Assembly: GCA_913061285.1 (NCBI GenBank)
Contig: CAJXVR010000016.1
Coordinates: 1-46,825 of the forward strand
Direction of reading: 5' to 3'
DNA: 46,825 nucleotides
Source of the DNA: an uncultured Verrucomicrobiota bacterium
Lineage (GTDB): Bacteria > Verrucomicrobiota > Verrucomicrobiia > Limisphaerales > AAA164-E04
The notes under the pieces were generated by a model. That model did not search any database. It saw only the letters and a program-made list of their open reading frames with translations, and was not told where the DNA came from. The position numbers were made by a program, and so were the translations under genes. Position 1 is the first letter of the stretch. Every line of letters begins with the position of its first letter. This document shows, piece after piece, positions 10,416 to 19,120 of this stretch.

Positions 10416-11393
10416 CTAAGCCTTTCCCAAGCTCGCCGCCCTTAGCTCGCTTCCATCGAGCTTTGATTCCTTACTCGGCTTGGATGACTTTGCATTGACC
10501 AGAGCAATCATCAGCCCCCCACTCAGGGTTACGATCAAGCCAATCAATTGCGCCCCATTCACAGCCTCGCCCAGAAACCCCCAAGCCAAGAAAACCGTGG
10601 CTACCGGACCGATAGTACTCAAGACCGCAAATTGTTGAGCACCCGCTCGTCGTAGCCCTACTCCCAATAGAAAAGAGGGCACGACCGTCCCAAGGATCGC
10701 AAGGACTAGCGCATACTTATAAACGATCGCCTCCAACGTCGCCAATGTTTCGAAACGTCCCGTCATTCCATAGTGTACGAAGGTAAACAAACAGGACACG
10801 CAAAGCACGTTCGCCGTGAAGCGAATCGCCCCTAGACGTACGAGCAACTGACGCGAAAACAGAACAAAAAACGAATAGGTCATGGCACTCAACAGAATAA
10901 GCGCCGCGCCGAAGATGAGCCACCGGGTTTCCACCGTCGTGGCGACTTCTCCCGAGTATGCAATCACAATTCCCACATAGGTCAGCCCTACGGCAAACCA
11001 GGTACTTCGTGCGACTGTCTGCCGAAAGAAGACAAGACCTCCGACAACAACAAAGGTCGGATAGGTGTAGAGAATCATACGCTCGAGCCCGACACTCACA
11101 TATTGCAAGCCAGCAAAATTCACGAGTGGTGAAATGTAATAGCCAATAAATCCAAACCCGAGAATACTTATCCAGTCTCGTTTCGTCATCGACTCGTCAG
11201 CCTTCCAGTTCAGCACCAATGCACACACAAGAAACACAGGAAAGGCGAAGACCATTCGCAAGGCCAGCACCGTCAACGGATCCGCGTTCGCCAAAAAGGA
11301 CAGCTTGATCAGCACGCCCTTCGAGCAAAAACAGATCGAACACGCAGTAACGATAGCAAACGTTATTATGGGATTTTTATCTTTGGTTCTCAC
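10416..11393 (-). CDS. EamA/DMT-family transporter
   Basis: Ten hydrophobic segments; SICFCSKGVLIKLSFLANADPLTVLALRM, VPSFLLGVGLRRAGAQQFAVLSTIGPVATVFLAWGFLGEAV; GTG start. Confidence 0.85.
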   Translation of the reverse strand: MRTKDKNPIITFAIVTACSICFCSKGVLIKLSFLANADPLTVLALRMVFAFPVFLVCALVLNWKADESMTKRDWISILGFGFIGYYISPLVNFAGLQYVSVGLERMILYTYPTFVVVGGLVFFRQTVARSTWFAVGLTYVGIVIAYSGEVATTVETRWLIFGAALILLSAMTYSFFVLFSRQLLVRLGAIRFTANVLCVSCLFTFVHYGMTGRFETLATLEAIVYKYALVLAILGTVVPSFLLGVGLRRAGAQQFAVLSTIGPVATVFLAWGFLGEAVNGAQLIGLIVTLSGGLMIALVNAKSSKPSKESKLDGSELRAASLGKA

Positions 11394-11408
11394 ACAGCCG
11401 GTATAAAC

Positions 11409-11441
11409 AAAAAAAACCCGCTCCGGTTAAGGAGCGGGTTT
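11409..11441 (-). terminator. Intrinsic terminator upstream of the EamA gene (candidate attenuator)
   Basis: aaacccgctcc / ggagcgggttt 11-bp perfect stem (11414-11424 with 11431-11441), 6-nt loop; A-run 11409-11416 gives a U-tract on the minus strand. Confidence 0.85.
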
Positions 11442-11468
11442 AAGCTTTCTAATCCAATTAAAAGACAA

Positions 11469-11561
11469 TCAAGACCGACGCTGTACCACTCCACAAGACA
11501 CACTAAGCCACGACCAGAGGCCTCGCTTAATAATCGGAAGGAGTTGTTTTACAATCGTCAT
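11469..11561 (-). CDS. Putative leader peptide MTIVKQLLPIIKRGLWSWLSVSCGVVQRRS
   Basis: 30-codon ORF with W-S-W, ending 28 nt before the terminator stem on the same strand; weak SD (AGG adjacent to ATG). Confidence 0.4.
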   Translation of the reverse strand: MTIVKQLLPIIKRGLWSWLSVSCGVVQRRS

Positions 11562-11576
11562 CCTAATGCGCTTACG

Positions 11577-11604
11577 AATATACTCAGGTCCGTTCCCGAG
11601 GCAA
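11577..11604 (-). promoter_or_regulatory. Candidate sigma70-type promoter TTGCCT-N16-TATATT
   Basis: -35 at 11599-11604, -10 at 11577-11582 on the minus strand, directly upstream of the leader ORF. Confidence 0.35.
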
Positions 11605-11632
11605 CCCTAGAATTCAGAGATCAACCCTAGAA
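11602..11632. repeat. Two 11-bp direct repeats CAACCCTAGAA with 20-bp period
   Basis: caaccctagaa at 11602-11612 and 11622-11632 in the divergent intergenic region. Confidence 0.6.
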
Positions 11633-11660
11633 GCAACCCAAGTCTCTCAGCCATCAAACT

Positions 11661-13082
11661 ATGAAACCAACGATTCCCCTCACCGTTCTCGGATCGTTCC
11701 TACTCGCTGTCATCGCGTTCTCTCCCGTAACGGGAGCCGAAACAACGCCGCTCCACATCGAAGCCTATCCCGACCAACTTAGTTATCAGCCCGGCGATTC
11801 CGTTCAGCTCCACGTTTCAACCTCAGTCAAAGAATACGCCCTTTCAATTAGCAGACGAGGTGCGGAATCAACTCTTGTCACAACAGTCGATCGCATTAAG
11901 GGGGCGTCCTACCCCATACCAGAAAATGCTTCCTCCCACGGCTGTGACTGGCCTGTCGGCTACCGATTCGAGATCCCGTCAACATGGATATCTGGCTACT
12001 ACGAGATCACCCTCACCGCAAGCGATCAAGGAGGCCCCTATGTTCATCGGAACCATCGGACCGCCAGCACAAGACTCTTCTTCATTGTTCGCTCAGCAAA
12101 TCCTGGAAAACAGAGCCGCATACTCCTACAACTAGCAACCAACACCTACAACGCCTACAACAATTGGGGAGGCTCGAGTCTCTACGCCTATCATGGCCGA
12201 TCTAAGCTTCAAGGCCATCGTGTCTCCTTTGATCGCCCATTGACAGGATTCTTCAGCAAATGGGAACTTCCCTTTATCGCCTGGGCCGAAGAAAATGGCT
12301 ACCGACTCGACTACGCAGTCAATTCAGATTTGGAACACCGACCCGAGATTCTCAAGAACTACAATCTCATCCTCAGCGTAGGCCACGACGAATACTGGTC
12401 GACGCCAATGCGTGACCATCTCGAATCATTCATTCAAAATGGCGGCAATGTGGCCTTCTTCAGCGGAAACAGCGTTTGTTGGCAAGTCCGTAGCGAAGAT
12501 GATGGTCGAGCACTGACCTGCTGGAAACAATGGTACAATTGGGACCCTGAATATCGATCCACGGATCACAAAACACTCTCTACCCTCTGGAGCCATCATC
12601 TTCTGAATCGTCCCGAGAACACCCTCACTGGAGTCGGCTTCCTATGGGGCGGCTATCATCGTAGCCACGGCCAATTCATGGACGGCTCCGGGGCCTTCAC
12701 CGTACATCGCCCCCAGCATTGGCTTTTCGGAGGGACCCAGCTAAAGCGGGGAACCGAGTTTGGAGGCGAGCACACCATCGTAGGCTATGAATGCGACGGC
12801 TGTGAAATGCGCTGGGAAAACGGTCTCCCCTACCCTACCCACCGCGACGGCACCCCGCAGGGATTCGAAATCCTCGCAACAGCACCGGCAAAATGGCATC
12901 CAGGCGACAGTCATTGGTATGACCGATTCGAGAAAGACCGCATCGGAGCCGCAGTCGTCGGCACCTACACTCGAGGAGGCACCGTCGTCACGGTAGGCAC
13001 AACGGACTGGTCACACGGACTGGAAGGCGGCGATCCCACCGTCGAAAGAATCACCAAAAACATTCTAAACCGCCTTAAGTAA
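11661..13082 (+). CDS. Secreted N,N-dimethylformamidase beta-subunit-like protein (paralogue of 1317-2885)
   Basis: Signal peptide; NTYNAYNNWGG, HRVSFDRPL, LSVGHDEYWSTPM, FFSGNSVCWQV, C-terminal TTDWSHGLEGGDPTVERITKNIL. Confidence 0.8.
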   Translation: MKPTIPLTVLGSFLLAVIAFSPVTGAETTPLHIEAYPDQLSYQPGDSVQLHVSTSVKEYALSISRRGAESTLVTTVDRIKGASYPIPENASSHGCDWPVGYRFEIPSTWISGYYEITLTASDQGGPYVHRNHRTASTRLFFIVRSANPGKQSRILLQLATNTYNAYNNWGGSSLYAYHGRSKLQGHRVSFDRPLTGFFSKWELPFIAWAEENGYRLDYAVNSDLEHRPEILKNYNLILSVGHDEYWSTPMRDHLESFIQNGGNVAFFSGNSVCWQVRSEDDGRALTCWKQWYNWDPEYRSTDHKTLSTLWSHHLLNRPENTLTGVGFLWGGYHRSHGQFMDGSGAFTVHRPQHWLFGGTQLKRGTEFGGEHTIVGYECDGCEMRWENGLPYPTHRDGTPQGFEILATAPAKWHPGDSHWYDRFEKDRIGAAVVGTYTRGGTVVTVGTTDWSHGLEGGDPTVERITKNILNRLK

Positions 13083-13197
13083 CCGCCTCAAACTATCCCT
13101 CGACCCCTTTGCGCCGAAGGGCATGATTGACATTTCTGAACAGCCTTTCAATCTAGGGGACGTCGCGTAGAGGAATTAGCAAAAAGGAGATATCAAT

Positions 13198-13998
13198 ATG
13201 CCAGAAATGCACGAAGTTGATTACAAGATTTTCGGAGAAGAGATGCAGTTCGTTGAAGTCGAACTGGACCCCCAAGAGGCAGTTGTCGCCGAAGCCGGCG
13301 GGATGATGTACATGGAAGAAGGCATCGAAATGGAAACCATCTTCGGAGACGGTTCCCAACAGAATAGCGGATTCTTAGGAAGCCTCATGAGCGCCGGAAA
13401 ACGCTTGATCACCGGAGAGTCGCTCTTCATGACGGTCTTTCTGAATCGAGGCATGGGTAAGCAACGGGTTGCCTTTGGTGCTCCCTACCCTGGTAAAATC
13501 ATTGCGGTGCATCTCGCAGAACTCGGAGGAGAACTGATTGCCCAGAAAGATTCCTTTCTCTGTGCAGCCAAGGGCGTGAGCATTGGCATCGCCTTTCAGA
13601 AAAAGCTGGGGGCTGGTCTTTTTGGAGGTGAGGGATTCATCATGCAACACCTACAAGGGGACGGCTGGGCCTTCATTCACGCGGGAGGCACCCTCTATGA
13701 GAAGGAACTGGCTCCGGGCGAAACACTCCGCGTTGATACGGGTTGCGTCGTTGCCTACCAAGCGTCCGTCAACTTTGATATCAAGTATGTCGGCAAAATT
13801 AAGTCCGCATTGTTTGGTGGCGAAGGCCTCTTCTTTGCCACACTTCGAGGTCCCGGAAAGGTCTGGCTACAATCGCTACCACTAAGTCGTCTTGCAGGGC
13901 GCATCGTCGCATCGGCTCCTCAAACAGGCGGTGGCGGCAAAGGTGAGGGATCCATTCTCGGTGGGATCGGGAATCTCCTGGACGGCGACAACCATTAA
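13198..13998 (+). CDS. TIGR00266/AIM24 family protein
   Basis: [92 protein letters not shown] upstream. Confidence 0.9.
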   Translation: MPEMHEVDYKIFGEEMQFVEVELDPQEAVVAEAGGMMYMEEGIEMETIFGDGSQQNSGFLGSLMSAGKRLITGESLFMTVFLNRGMGKQRVAFGAPYPGKIIAVHLAELGGELIAQKDSFLCAAKGVSIGIAFQKKLGAGLFGGEGFIMQHLQGDGWAFIHAGGTLYEKELAPGETLRVDTGCVVAYQASVNFDIKYVGKIKSALFGGEGLFFATLRGPGKVWLQSLPLSRLAGRIVASAPQTGGGGKGEGSILGGIGNLLDGDNH

Positions 13999-14024
13999 TC
14001 AAGCGCTAGCCCATTGGCTCGATC

Positions 14025-14822
14025 ATGTTCGCCTCCATTTTCGGAGATCTCGCCCAACCACTAGCTATCCTTTGGTTTCTTTGTGTCGGGGCAACCGTTG
14101 GAGCGTTTCGCCGCAAGCAATGGCGAAGCGCTTTCACCTTTTTTTCCGTCTCCCTCGTCTTCTTTGCCGTGGGATCAACACCGATTCCTGCGTTGCTCGT
14201 TCAGCGACTTGAGAGCCCCTATATTCTCGCGGATTGGGAGGCTGTCCCTGAGGCGGATGCGATCGTCATCTTAGGCGCCGCCCTCACACCTTCCAAAGCA
14301 GATCTCAATCGATTCAACTTAAAACGTGAGACGGATCGAATCATCACCGGATTCGAACTCGCCAGACGAGGCAAAGCTAAGGCGATTGTCTTCGGCGGGG
14401 GTAAGGGAAAACCGAGTGAAGGAATCAAGTCTGAGGGAGAGAACATGCAATCATGGTTTGAATCTTGGAAGGTGGCAGCGACACCGTCCTACGTCCTTCC
14501 TCCAAGTCGTAATACCCGAGATGAAGCTCTCGGGACAAAGGCACTGATGGATGACCAAAAGTGGGAATCCATTCTCTTAGTCACCTCAGGAACTCACATG
14601 GCAAGAGCTGAAGCCGTCTTCGCAGCCAACGAAATCCAGGTCACTCCTGTCGCATGTGACTTTGAGGGATCCTCATACCTTGAGCGCATGGGTGGGTGGA
14701 GTATAGCTCCACAGCAAAGCAGTTTCTATCTGATGAAGGTCTATCTCCATGAGGTCATCGGATGGCCCTACTATCGGCTTCGTCGTTGGATCACAGACCC
14801 AAGACGTTTTATCGGTTGGTAA
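14025..14822 (+). CDS. YdcF/DUF218 (ElyC/SanA-like) family membrane protein
   Basis: ADAIVILGAALTP...RIITGFELARRGKAKAIVFGGGKG...TRDEALGTKALM...ILLVTSGTHMARAEAVF. Confidence 0.85.
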   Translation: MFASIFGDLAQPLAILWFLCVGATVGAFRRKQWRSAFTFFSVSLVFFAVGSTPIPALLVQRLESPYILADWEAVPEADAIVILGAALTPSKADLNRFNLKRETDRIITGFELARRGKAKAIVFGGGKGKPSEGIKSEGENMQSWFESWKVAATPSYVLPPSRNTRDEALGTKALMDDQKWESILLVTSGTHMARAEAVFAANEIQVTPVACDFEGSSYLERMGGWSIAPQQSSFYLMKVYLHEVIGWPYYRLRRWITDPRRFIGW

Positions 14823-14941
14823 CTTGAGCCGTCTGGGAACGGTTTTGTTTCAGAGGGAAAAAACTCGGCAGCAGATTTGGTGAATGTTCGATGAGGATCT
14901 TGCTTGGTGAGAAAAGATCATGAGGACATTCGCTCTACCAA

Positions 14942-15109
14942 TTACGGATCAAGAGCCGGAAGGGTCGCGTCTTCGACCACCTCTTCTCCAATAGTGTCTA
15001 AAGCGGCAAGCGCTGCTTGCCGAATACGAACATCAGGATCACCTATAACGCCTTTCAGTGGATCTATCGCCCGAGTTCCAAAGCGCACAAGCCCTCCAAC
15101 CAAGACTTC
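14942..15109 (-). pseudogene. HEAT-repeat protein remnant
   Basis: Minus-strand frame gives EVLVGGLVRFGTRAIDPLKGVIGDPDVRIRQAALAALDTIGEEVVEDATLPALDP*; stop codon immediately upstream and no ATG. Confidence 0.6.
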
Positions 15110-15343
15110 TTATGCTCTGAACTCATTCACTAGACAGAAGTGTTTAATGAATTAGCCCACAAACGGCCGACGATTATCAGTCACTAACAAATCTGTATAC
15201 TTCCTTTTAAAGGAATGGCAGTGTAGCCATCCAGTGTCAACCCAAACAACACCCTCAATGAAAAGCAAATAACGTCGAATAGGTCATTATCTAGGTGAGC
15301 ATAATAGCCGGAATGCAAGCCTGCTAGCCCCCATCGGAAGGAT

Positions 15344-16630
15344 CTACTCTCGAACCCAACGCTTCGCTTTCATTTCGAAACGAGGGAGCGAATCTCTTGG
15401 AGCGATTTCGACGGGGATTCGTAGCGCGAGACTACGCTGCAGTTCCTGAGCCAGTTGTTCAGCAACCGTTTCAGGATGAGATCTCGAATCGTCCACCTCA
15501 ATCACCAAACATAGTTCCGCAAGGCTCTGTTTCTCACTCAACCGCACTTGATATTCCTCGACTCCCCCAGTCCGCCGAACAATCTCATCGATTGCACTTG
15601 GATAGACATTCACGCCTCGAATGACAACCATGTCATCGACTCGACCAATAATCCCTCCAGGCAGCGCCGTATGAAAACGCCCACAGCCACACGTCCCAGA
15701 CTCAGCGAGTTCAACCAGATCACCGGTCCGATAACGAATCAATGGGGACCCAGTTCGCCGCAAGGTCGTCAGCACGAGTTCCCCTCGGGCGCCGCTTCTC
15801 ACCGGTTCCGCCGTCTCTCTGTCGAGGACTTCCGCAAGATAGGATGTGTCGTTGATATGTAGGGTTCCCGGACGCGACGGGCATTGAAACGAGACCGGGC
15901 CGGTCTCAGTCATTCCGTGATGATCAAAGACCGTCGCCGTCGGCCACAATTCCTTCAGTTCCTTTCGGACCGAAGGCAAACTGCCTCCCGGTTCTCCAGC
16001 CACAAGGATGCATCGTAAAGGCAGAGCTGAGACGTCAATGCCAAGTCGCTTTGCCGCTTCCCCCATCCGCATGGCGTAGGTTGGCGTGCAGGCTAAGACT
16101 GTGATTTCGTTCTTCACCATGGCTTGGATGCGAGTCTCGGTCGTCATCCCCCCTCCAGAAAGGCTAAAGCCGCCAAATTTCTGAGCGGCCTCGAATGCCG
16201 CCCAGAAACCGAGAAAGGGTCCAAAGGAGAACGCAAAGAAAAAACGATCTTCTTGGTGGAGTCCCGCGGCCCGCATCACTTCGATCCAGTCATCAAGAAT
16301 ACAATCCCAACTGGACGGAGTATCCAGCCAACGCATCGGTTTACCCGACGTGCCACTCGTCTGATGACACCTCGTGTATCGCTTCCGAGAGTAAGTCAGA
16401 TTGGTCCCATAGGGTGGGTGAGCCTCTTGGTCCGCCACCCATTCCGGCTTGGTGGTAAAGGGGACCGTCGATTGAAAAGCAGCGACCGAATCGAAGGGTC
16501 CGATTCGACCGTCAAACTTCGCCCGATAGAAGGGGTTCGAGTCCTCCAGCTCGGCAAGAAGCGCATTCAGCAAGCTCAGCTGACGTGTTTCCAGATCCTG
16601 CTGAGATGGAAAGAAGGTATCCATCCTCAC
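15344..16630 (-). CDS. PaaK-like AMP-binding ligase (phenylacetate-CoA ligase family)
   Basis: HQTSGTSGKPMRWLDT, GMTETGPVSFQC, ELVLTTLRRTGSPLIRYRTGDLV, GRVDDMVVIRGVNVYPSAIDEI. Confidence 0.92.
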   Translation of the reverse strand: MRMDTFFPSQQDLETRQLSLLNALLAELEDSNPFYRAKFDGRIGPFDSVAAFQSTVPFTTKPEWVADQEAHPPYGTNLTYSRKRYTRCHQTSGTSGKPMRWLDTPSSWDCILDDWIEVMRAAGLHQEDRFFFAFSFGPFLGFWAAFEAAQKFGGFSLSGGGMTTETRIQAMVKNEITVLACTPTYAMRMGEAAKRLGIDVSALPLRCILVAGEPGGSLPSVRKELKELWPTATVFDHHGMTETGPVSFQCPSRPGTLHINDTSYLAEVLDRETAEPVRSGARGELVLTTLRRTGSPLIRYRTGDLVELAESGTCGCGRFHTALPGGIIGRVDDMVVIRGVNVYPSAIDEIVRRTGGVEEYQVRLSEKQSLAELCLVIEVDDSRSHPETVAEQLAQELQRSLALRIPVEIAPRDSLPRFEMKAKRWVRE

Positions 16631-16651
16631 TCCGCATGCGGACTACGTCCG

Positions 16652-17218
16652 CTACTTTGCCTTATTGGCGTGGGCAGGGAAGGTATCGACCAAAACGACC
16701 GCTGGTTTCGCAGGCCCAGGGTTAGGTTTGAAAAGGGTCACCAGCATTCCACCCACCGCGGCCAGAATGATCCCTAAGAAGAACTGCGGACGAACAGAGC
16801 CCCAACCTCCAGCGGGGGGGTGAAGCATGATGGCAACCAACGCATTGATCACCGGGGCTCCAGCAAAAATGATCGACATGACTACGGCTGGCGTTCCCTT
16901 CGCCCCAAAGGCTAAGAGCACCCCAAACGCACCAATCGCACCAAGAATACCAGCGACCAAGGACCACCACATCCCCGCTCCCGTATAGCCACTAAAGGCG
17001 GCCCCTTTGTACATCAACAGCGCGAGTGGCGCTAACACAGCCGTCAGAAAATAAGCGATTCCAACAAAGAGAAAGGCCTTGTAACGTCCGTTCTCGGGAT
17101 CCGCCATCGTCACCTGCCCCTTGTGAAGCAGGATCCCATACAGTCCCCAACAGAAGACGGTTAGCAATGCGAAATAAAGCCAGGTCATACCAGGTCCAGA
17201 AGATGTTTCAGTGCCCAT
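16652..17218 (-). CDS. Half-size EamA/DMT-type membrane protein
   Basis: 188 aa, about five hydrophobic segments; FCWGLYGILLHKGQ, GAKGTPAVVMSIIFAGAPVINALVA. Confidence 0.7.
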   Translation of the reverse strand: MGTETSSGPGMTWLYFALLTVFCWGLYGILLHKGQVTMADPENGRYKAFLFVGIAYFLTAVLAPLALLMYKGAAFSGYTGAGMWWSLVAGILGAIGAFGVLLAFGAKGTPAVVMSIIFAGAPVINALVAIMLHPPAGGWGSVRPQFFLGIILAAVGGMLVTLFKPNPGPAKPAVVLVDTFPAHANKAK

Positions 17219-17320
17219 AAATCTTGTTCTGTTTCACGACTCAAAAAGTGATCCTAATCCACTCGCTGCGGGAAAACAATGTCGAAGGAAATTGAATCAG
17301 AGTGGCGCCCCGGACCATTT

Positions 17321-17752
17321 CTAGAAACCAGGTTCAGCCTCAATCTTTTCAGCCAATTCCCCAGGCAGCTCGTGAGAGGCCATCTTACCCTCGTGATCGC
17401 GACGTACACAGACGACCGTCATGGAACCTAGGGCCGCAACAAAGCGTTCAGGATCGCCGACTTTCCTTAGTTCAAACCCGTAGGTAAGCGACTTAGTCCG
17501 TTTTTCCCGAATGGTGAATTCTATCTCAATCTCATCCTCAAACCGAAAAGGACGCCGGAAGGACGCCTCTGCCTGTACCCGCGGCAACCCCAGAGCCGGA
17601 TCAATCTCATCCAAGGTCACCGAGTAGCCCAAACTGCGGAAGAAGGCGTGCTCAGCCGATTCCATAAAGCGGAAGATACTCGAAAAGTGCATGATCCCCG
17701 CCATATCGGTATCAGCAAATTCAACTCTACGAGTGTAGACAAATCGACTCAT
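17321..17752 (-). CDS. Hotdog-fold acyl-CoA thioesterase (4HBT type)
   Basis: YTRRVEFADTDMAGIMHFSSIFRFMESAEHAFFRSLG. Confidence 0.9.
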   Translation of the reverse strand: MSRFVYTRRVEFADTDMAGIMHFSSIFRFMESAEHAFFRSLGYSVTLDEIDPALGLPRVQAEASFRRPFRFEDEIEIEFTIREKRTKSLTYGFELRKVGDPERFVAALGSMTVVCVRRDHEGKMASHELPGELAEKIEAEPGF

Positions 17753-17772
17753 AATCTCCCCTCAAAACCCCA

Positions 17773-19065
17773 CTAGACCTGAGGCATAAGCTTCTGGTAG
17801 GCAGCAACGATATGCTCTGCCATGACATCTACATTGAAATGTTCCTGGACTTGGATGCGAGCGTGTTTCCCCATTTCTCGTGCCTTGCCAGGATTCGCAA
17901 GCAACGATTCGATGCCATCAGCCAAGCCAGCGGCACTGCCGGGTTCACACAAGACGCCCCCGCCCGTCGCCTCGAGAATCTCCGGAAAGGCCGCGTGACG
18001 CGGTTGCACAACAGGCACCCCAGCGGCCATGGCCTCGATCACATAAAGCCCAAAGGTTTCACCGTACAAAGCGGGAGCGGAGAAGACTGTTAGGTCTCTA
18101 AAGAACGCCACCTTTTCCTCCCGTGTCAAGTTAGGGCAAAACTCGACGGATTGGAGCAGCCCCTGCCTTTCCAAGCGCTCCTTGAGGCGCGCTACCAAGG
18201 GCTCATCACTAGGGCCCAAACCGCCTCCGACTTTCAAGCGAAGCGTCTTCGTCGCCTCGCGCTGCTTCAACAGCATGAAGCTTTCAACCAAGGTATCGAG
18301 TCCCTTGTCCTCACACATCCTTGCAAAATACCCGAGGACAGGGGGATCCGTCGGCGCACTCGAGAGAGTATATCCGTCCAGAGAAATCCCATTCGGAATC
18401 ACAGAAAGCTTGTCGGTGGCAAAGTTCATTCGGCGTTGCATCAAGTCGCCGAAGTACCGGCTCGGAGAGATAAACAGGTCGACATCTTGCGCACGCTCCT
18501 GCAGGACTTTCCAGGCTTCCTTAGAATTGTCTTCCGGCAGAGCATCGAGAAAAAAATCCTCACCTTGTAAGGTCGCAACGACAGGAATGTTCAATTCATT
18601 CTTCAGGCGCCTAACGAGACCGATCAACAAGACGTTGGAAATATTGATCACATCGGGTTTACCGTGAATTTCGAGCCAACGAAGTAACTCGTCCAACTCC
18701 CTTGCCTGATTGCCCTCTTCGCCCTTTAGCATCGACACGGTCAGCTCCCCAACATCCTCGGGGCGCGTTCGGCTGGCAAACTTGCCCGTCCACTTCAGTA
18801 AGCTTGGCGAGTCGAGCCAGTTCGTAAGAGCCCGCGGCAGGCGCCGGAACAAGGCAGATTTCTCCTCCAGATAAACATTGATTCCTCCAAACAAAATCGG
18901 TGCTCCCCGAGTTTGATCTGGCTCATCTAAGGTCATCGGAAGGTAGAGCGGCAGCAGGGTCGCCGAATGTCCCATTCGGCGAAAAGCCCCGACCAAGGCA
19001 TTGTCTCGAAAGCACGCTCCGCAATACATTCCACCGGCACCGGGGGTGATTTGCAGAATGTTCAT
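17773..19065 (-). CDS. Glycosyltransferase family 4 protein
   Basis: MNILQITPGAGGMYCGACFRDNALVGAFRRMGH, VIPNGISLDGY, ARMCEDKGLDTLVESF, LYGETFGLYVIEAMAAGVPVVQPRHAAFPEI. Confidence 0.92.
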   Translation of the reverse strand: MNILQITPGAGGMYCGACFRDNALVGAFRRMGHSATLLPLYLPMTLDEPDQTRGAPILFGGINVYLEEKSALFRRLPRALTNWLDSPSLLKWTGKFASRTRPEDVGELTVSMLKGEEGNQARELDELLRWLEIHGKPDVINISNVLLIGLVRRLKNELNIPVVATLQGEDFFLDALPEDNSKEAWKVLQERAQDVDLFISPSRYFGDLMQRRMNFATDKLSVIPNGISLDGYTLSSAPTDPPVLGYFARMCEDKGLDTLVESFMLLKQREATKTLRLKVGGGLGPSDEPLVARLKERLERQGLLQSVEFCPNLTREEKVAFFRDLTVFSAPALYGETFGLYVIEAMAAGVPVVQPRHAAFPEILEATGGGVLCEPGSAAGLADGIESLLANPGKAREMGKHARIQVQEHFNVDVMAEHIVAAYQKLMPQV

Positions 19066-19120
19066 ACGAGCTCCGTGCCTTGTTTCAAGTTTTGACTTTC
19101 CCTCTCAACTGCATCAAACG

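Noticed and set aside
15152-15280. Minus-strand fragment PIRRYLLFIEGVVWVDTGWLHCHSFKRKYTDLLVTDNRRPFVG*, vaguely like the end of a PIN domain (DLLVTDNRRPF)
   Set aside because: Only about 42 codons, no start codon, and the match is a single short motif; insufficient for a toxin-remnant call.
16124-16777. 217-aa plus-strand ORF
   Set aside because: Antisense to the PaaK-like ligase; low-complexity Arg/Pro-rich translation typical of a shadow ORF.
18151-18667. Plus-strand ORFs of 139 and 161 aa
   Set aside because: Antisense to the glycosyltransferase with no recognisable domain.
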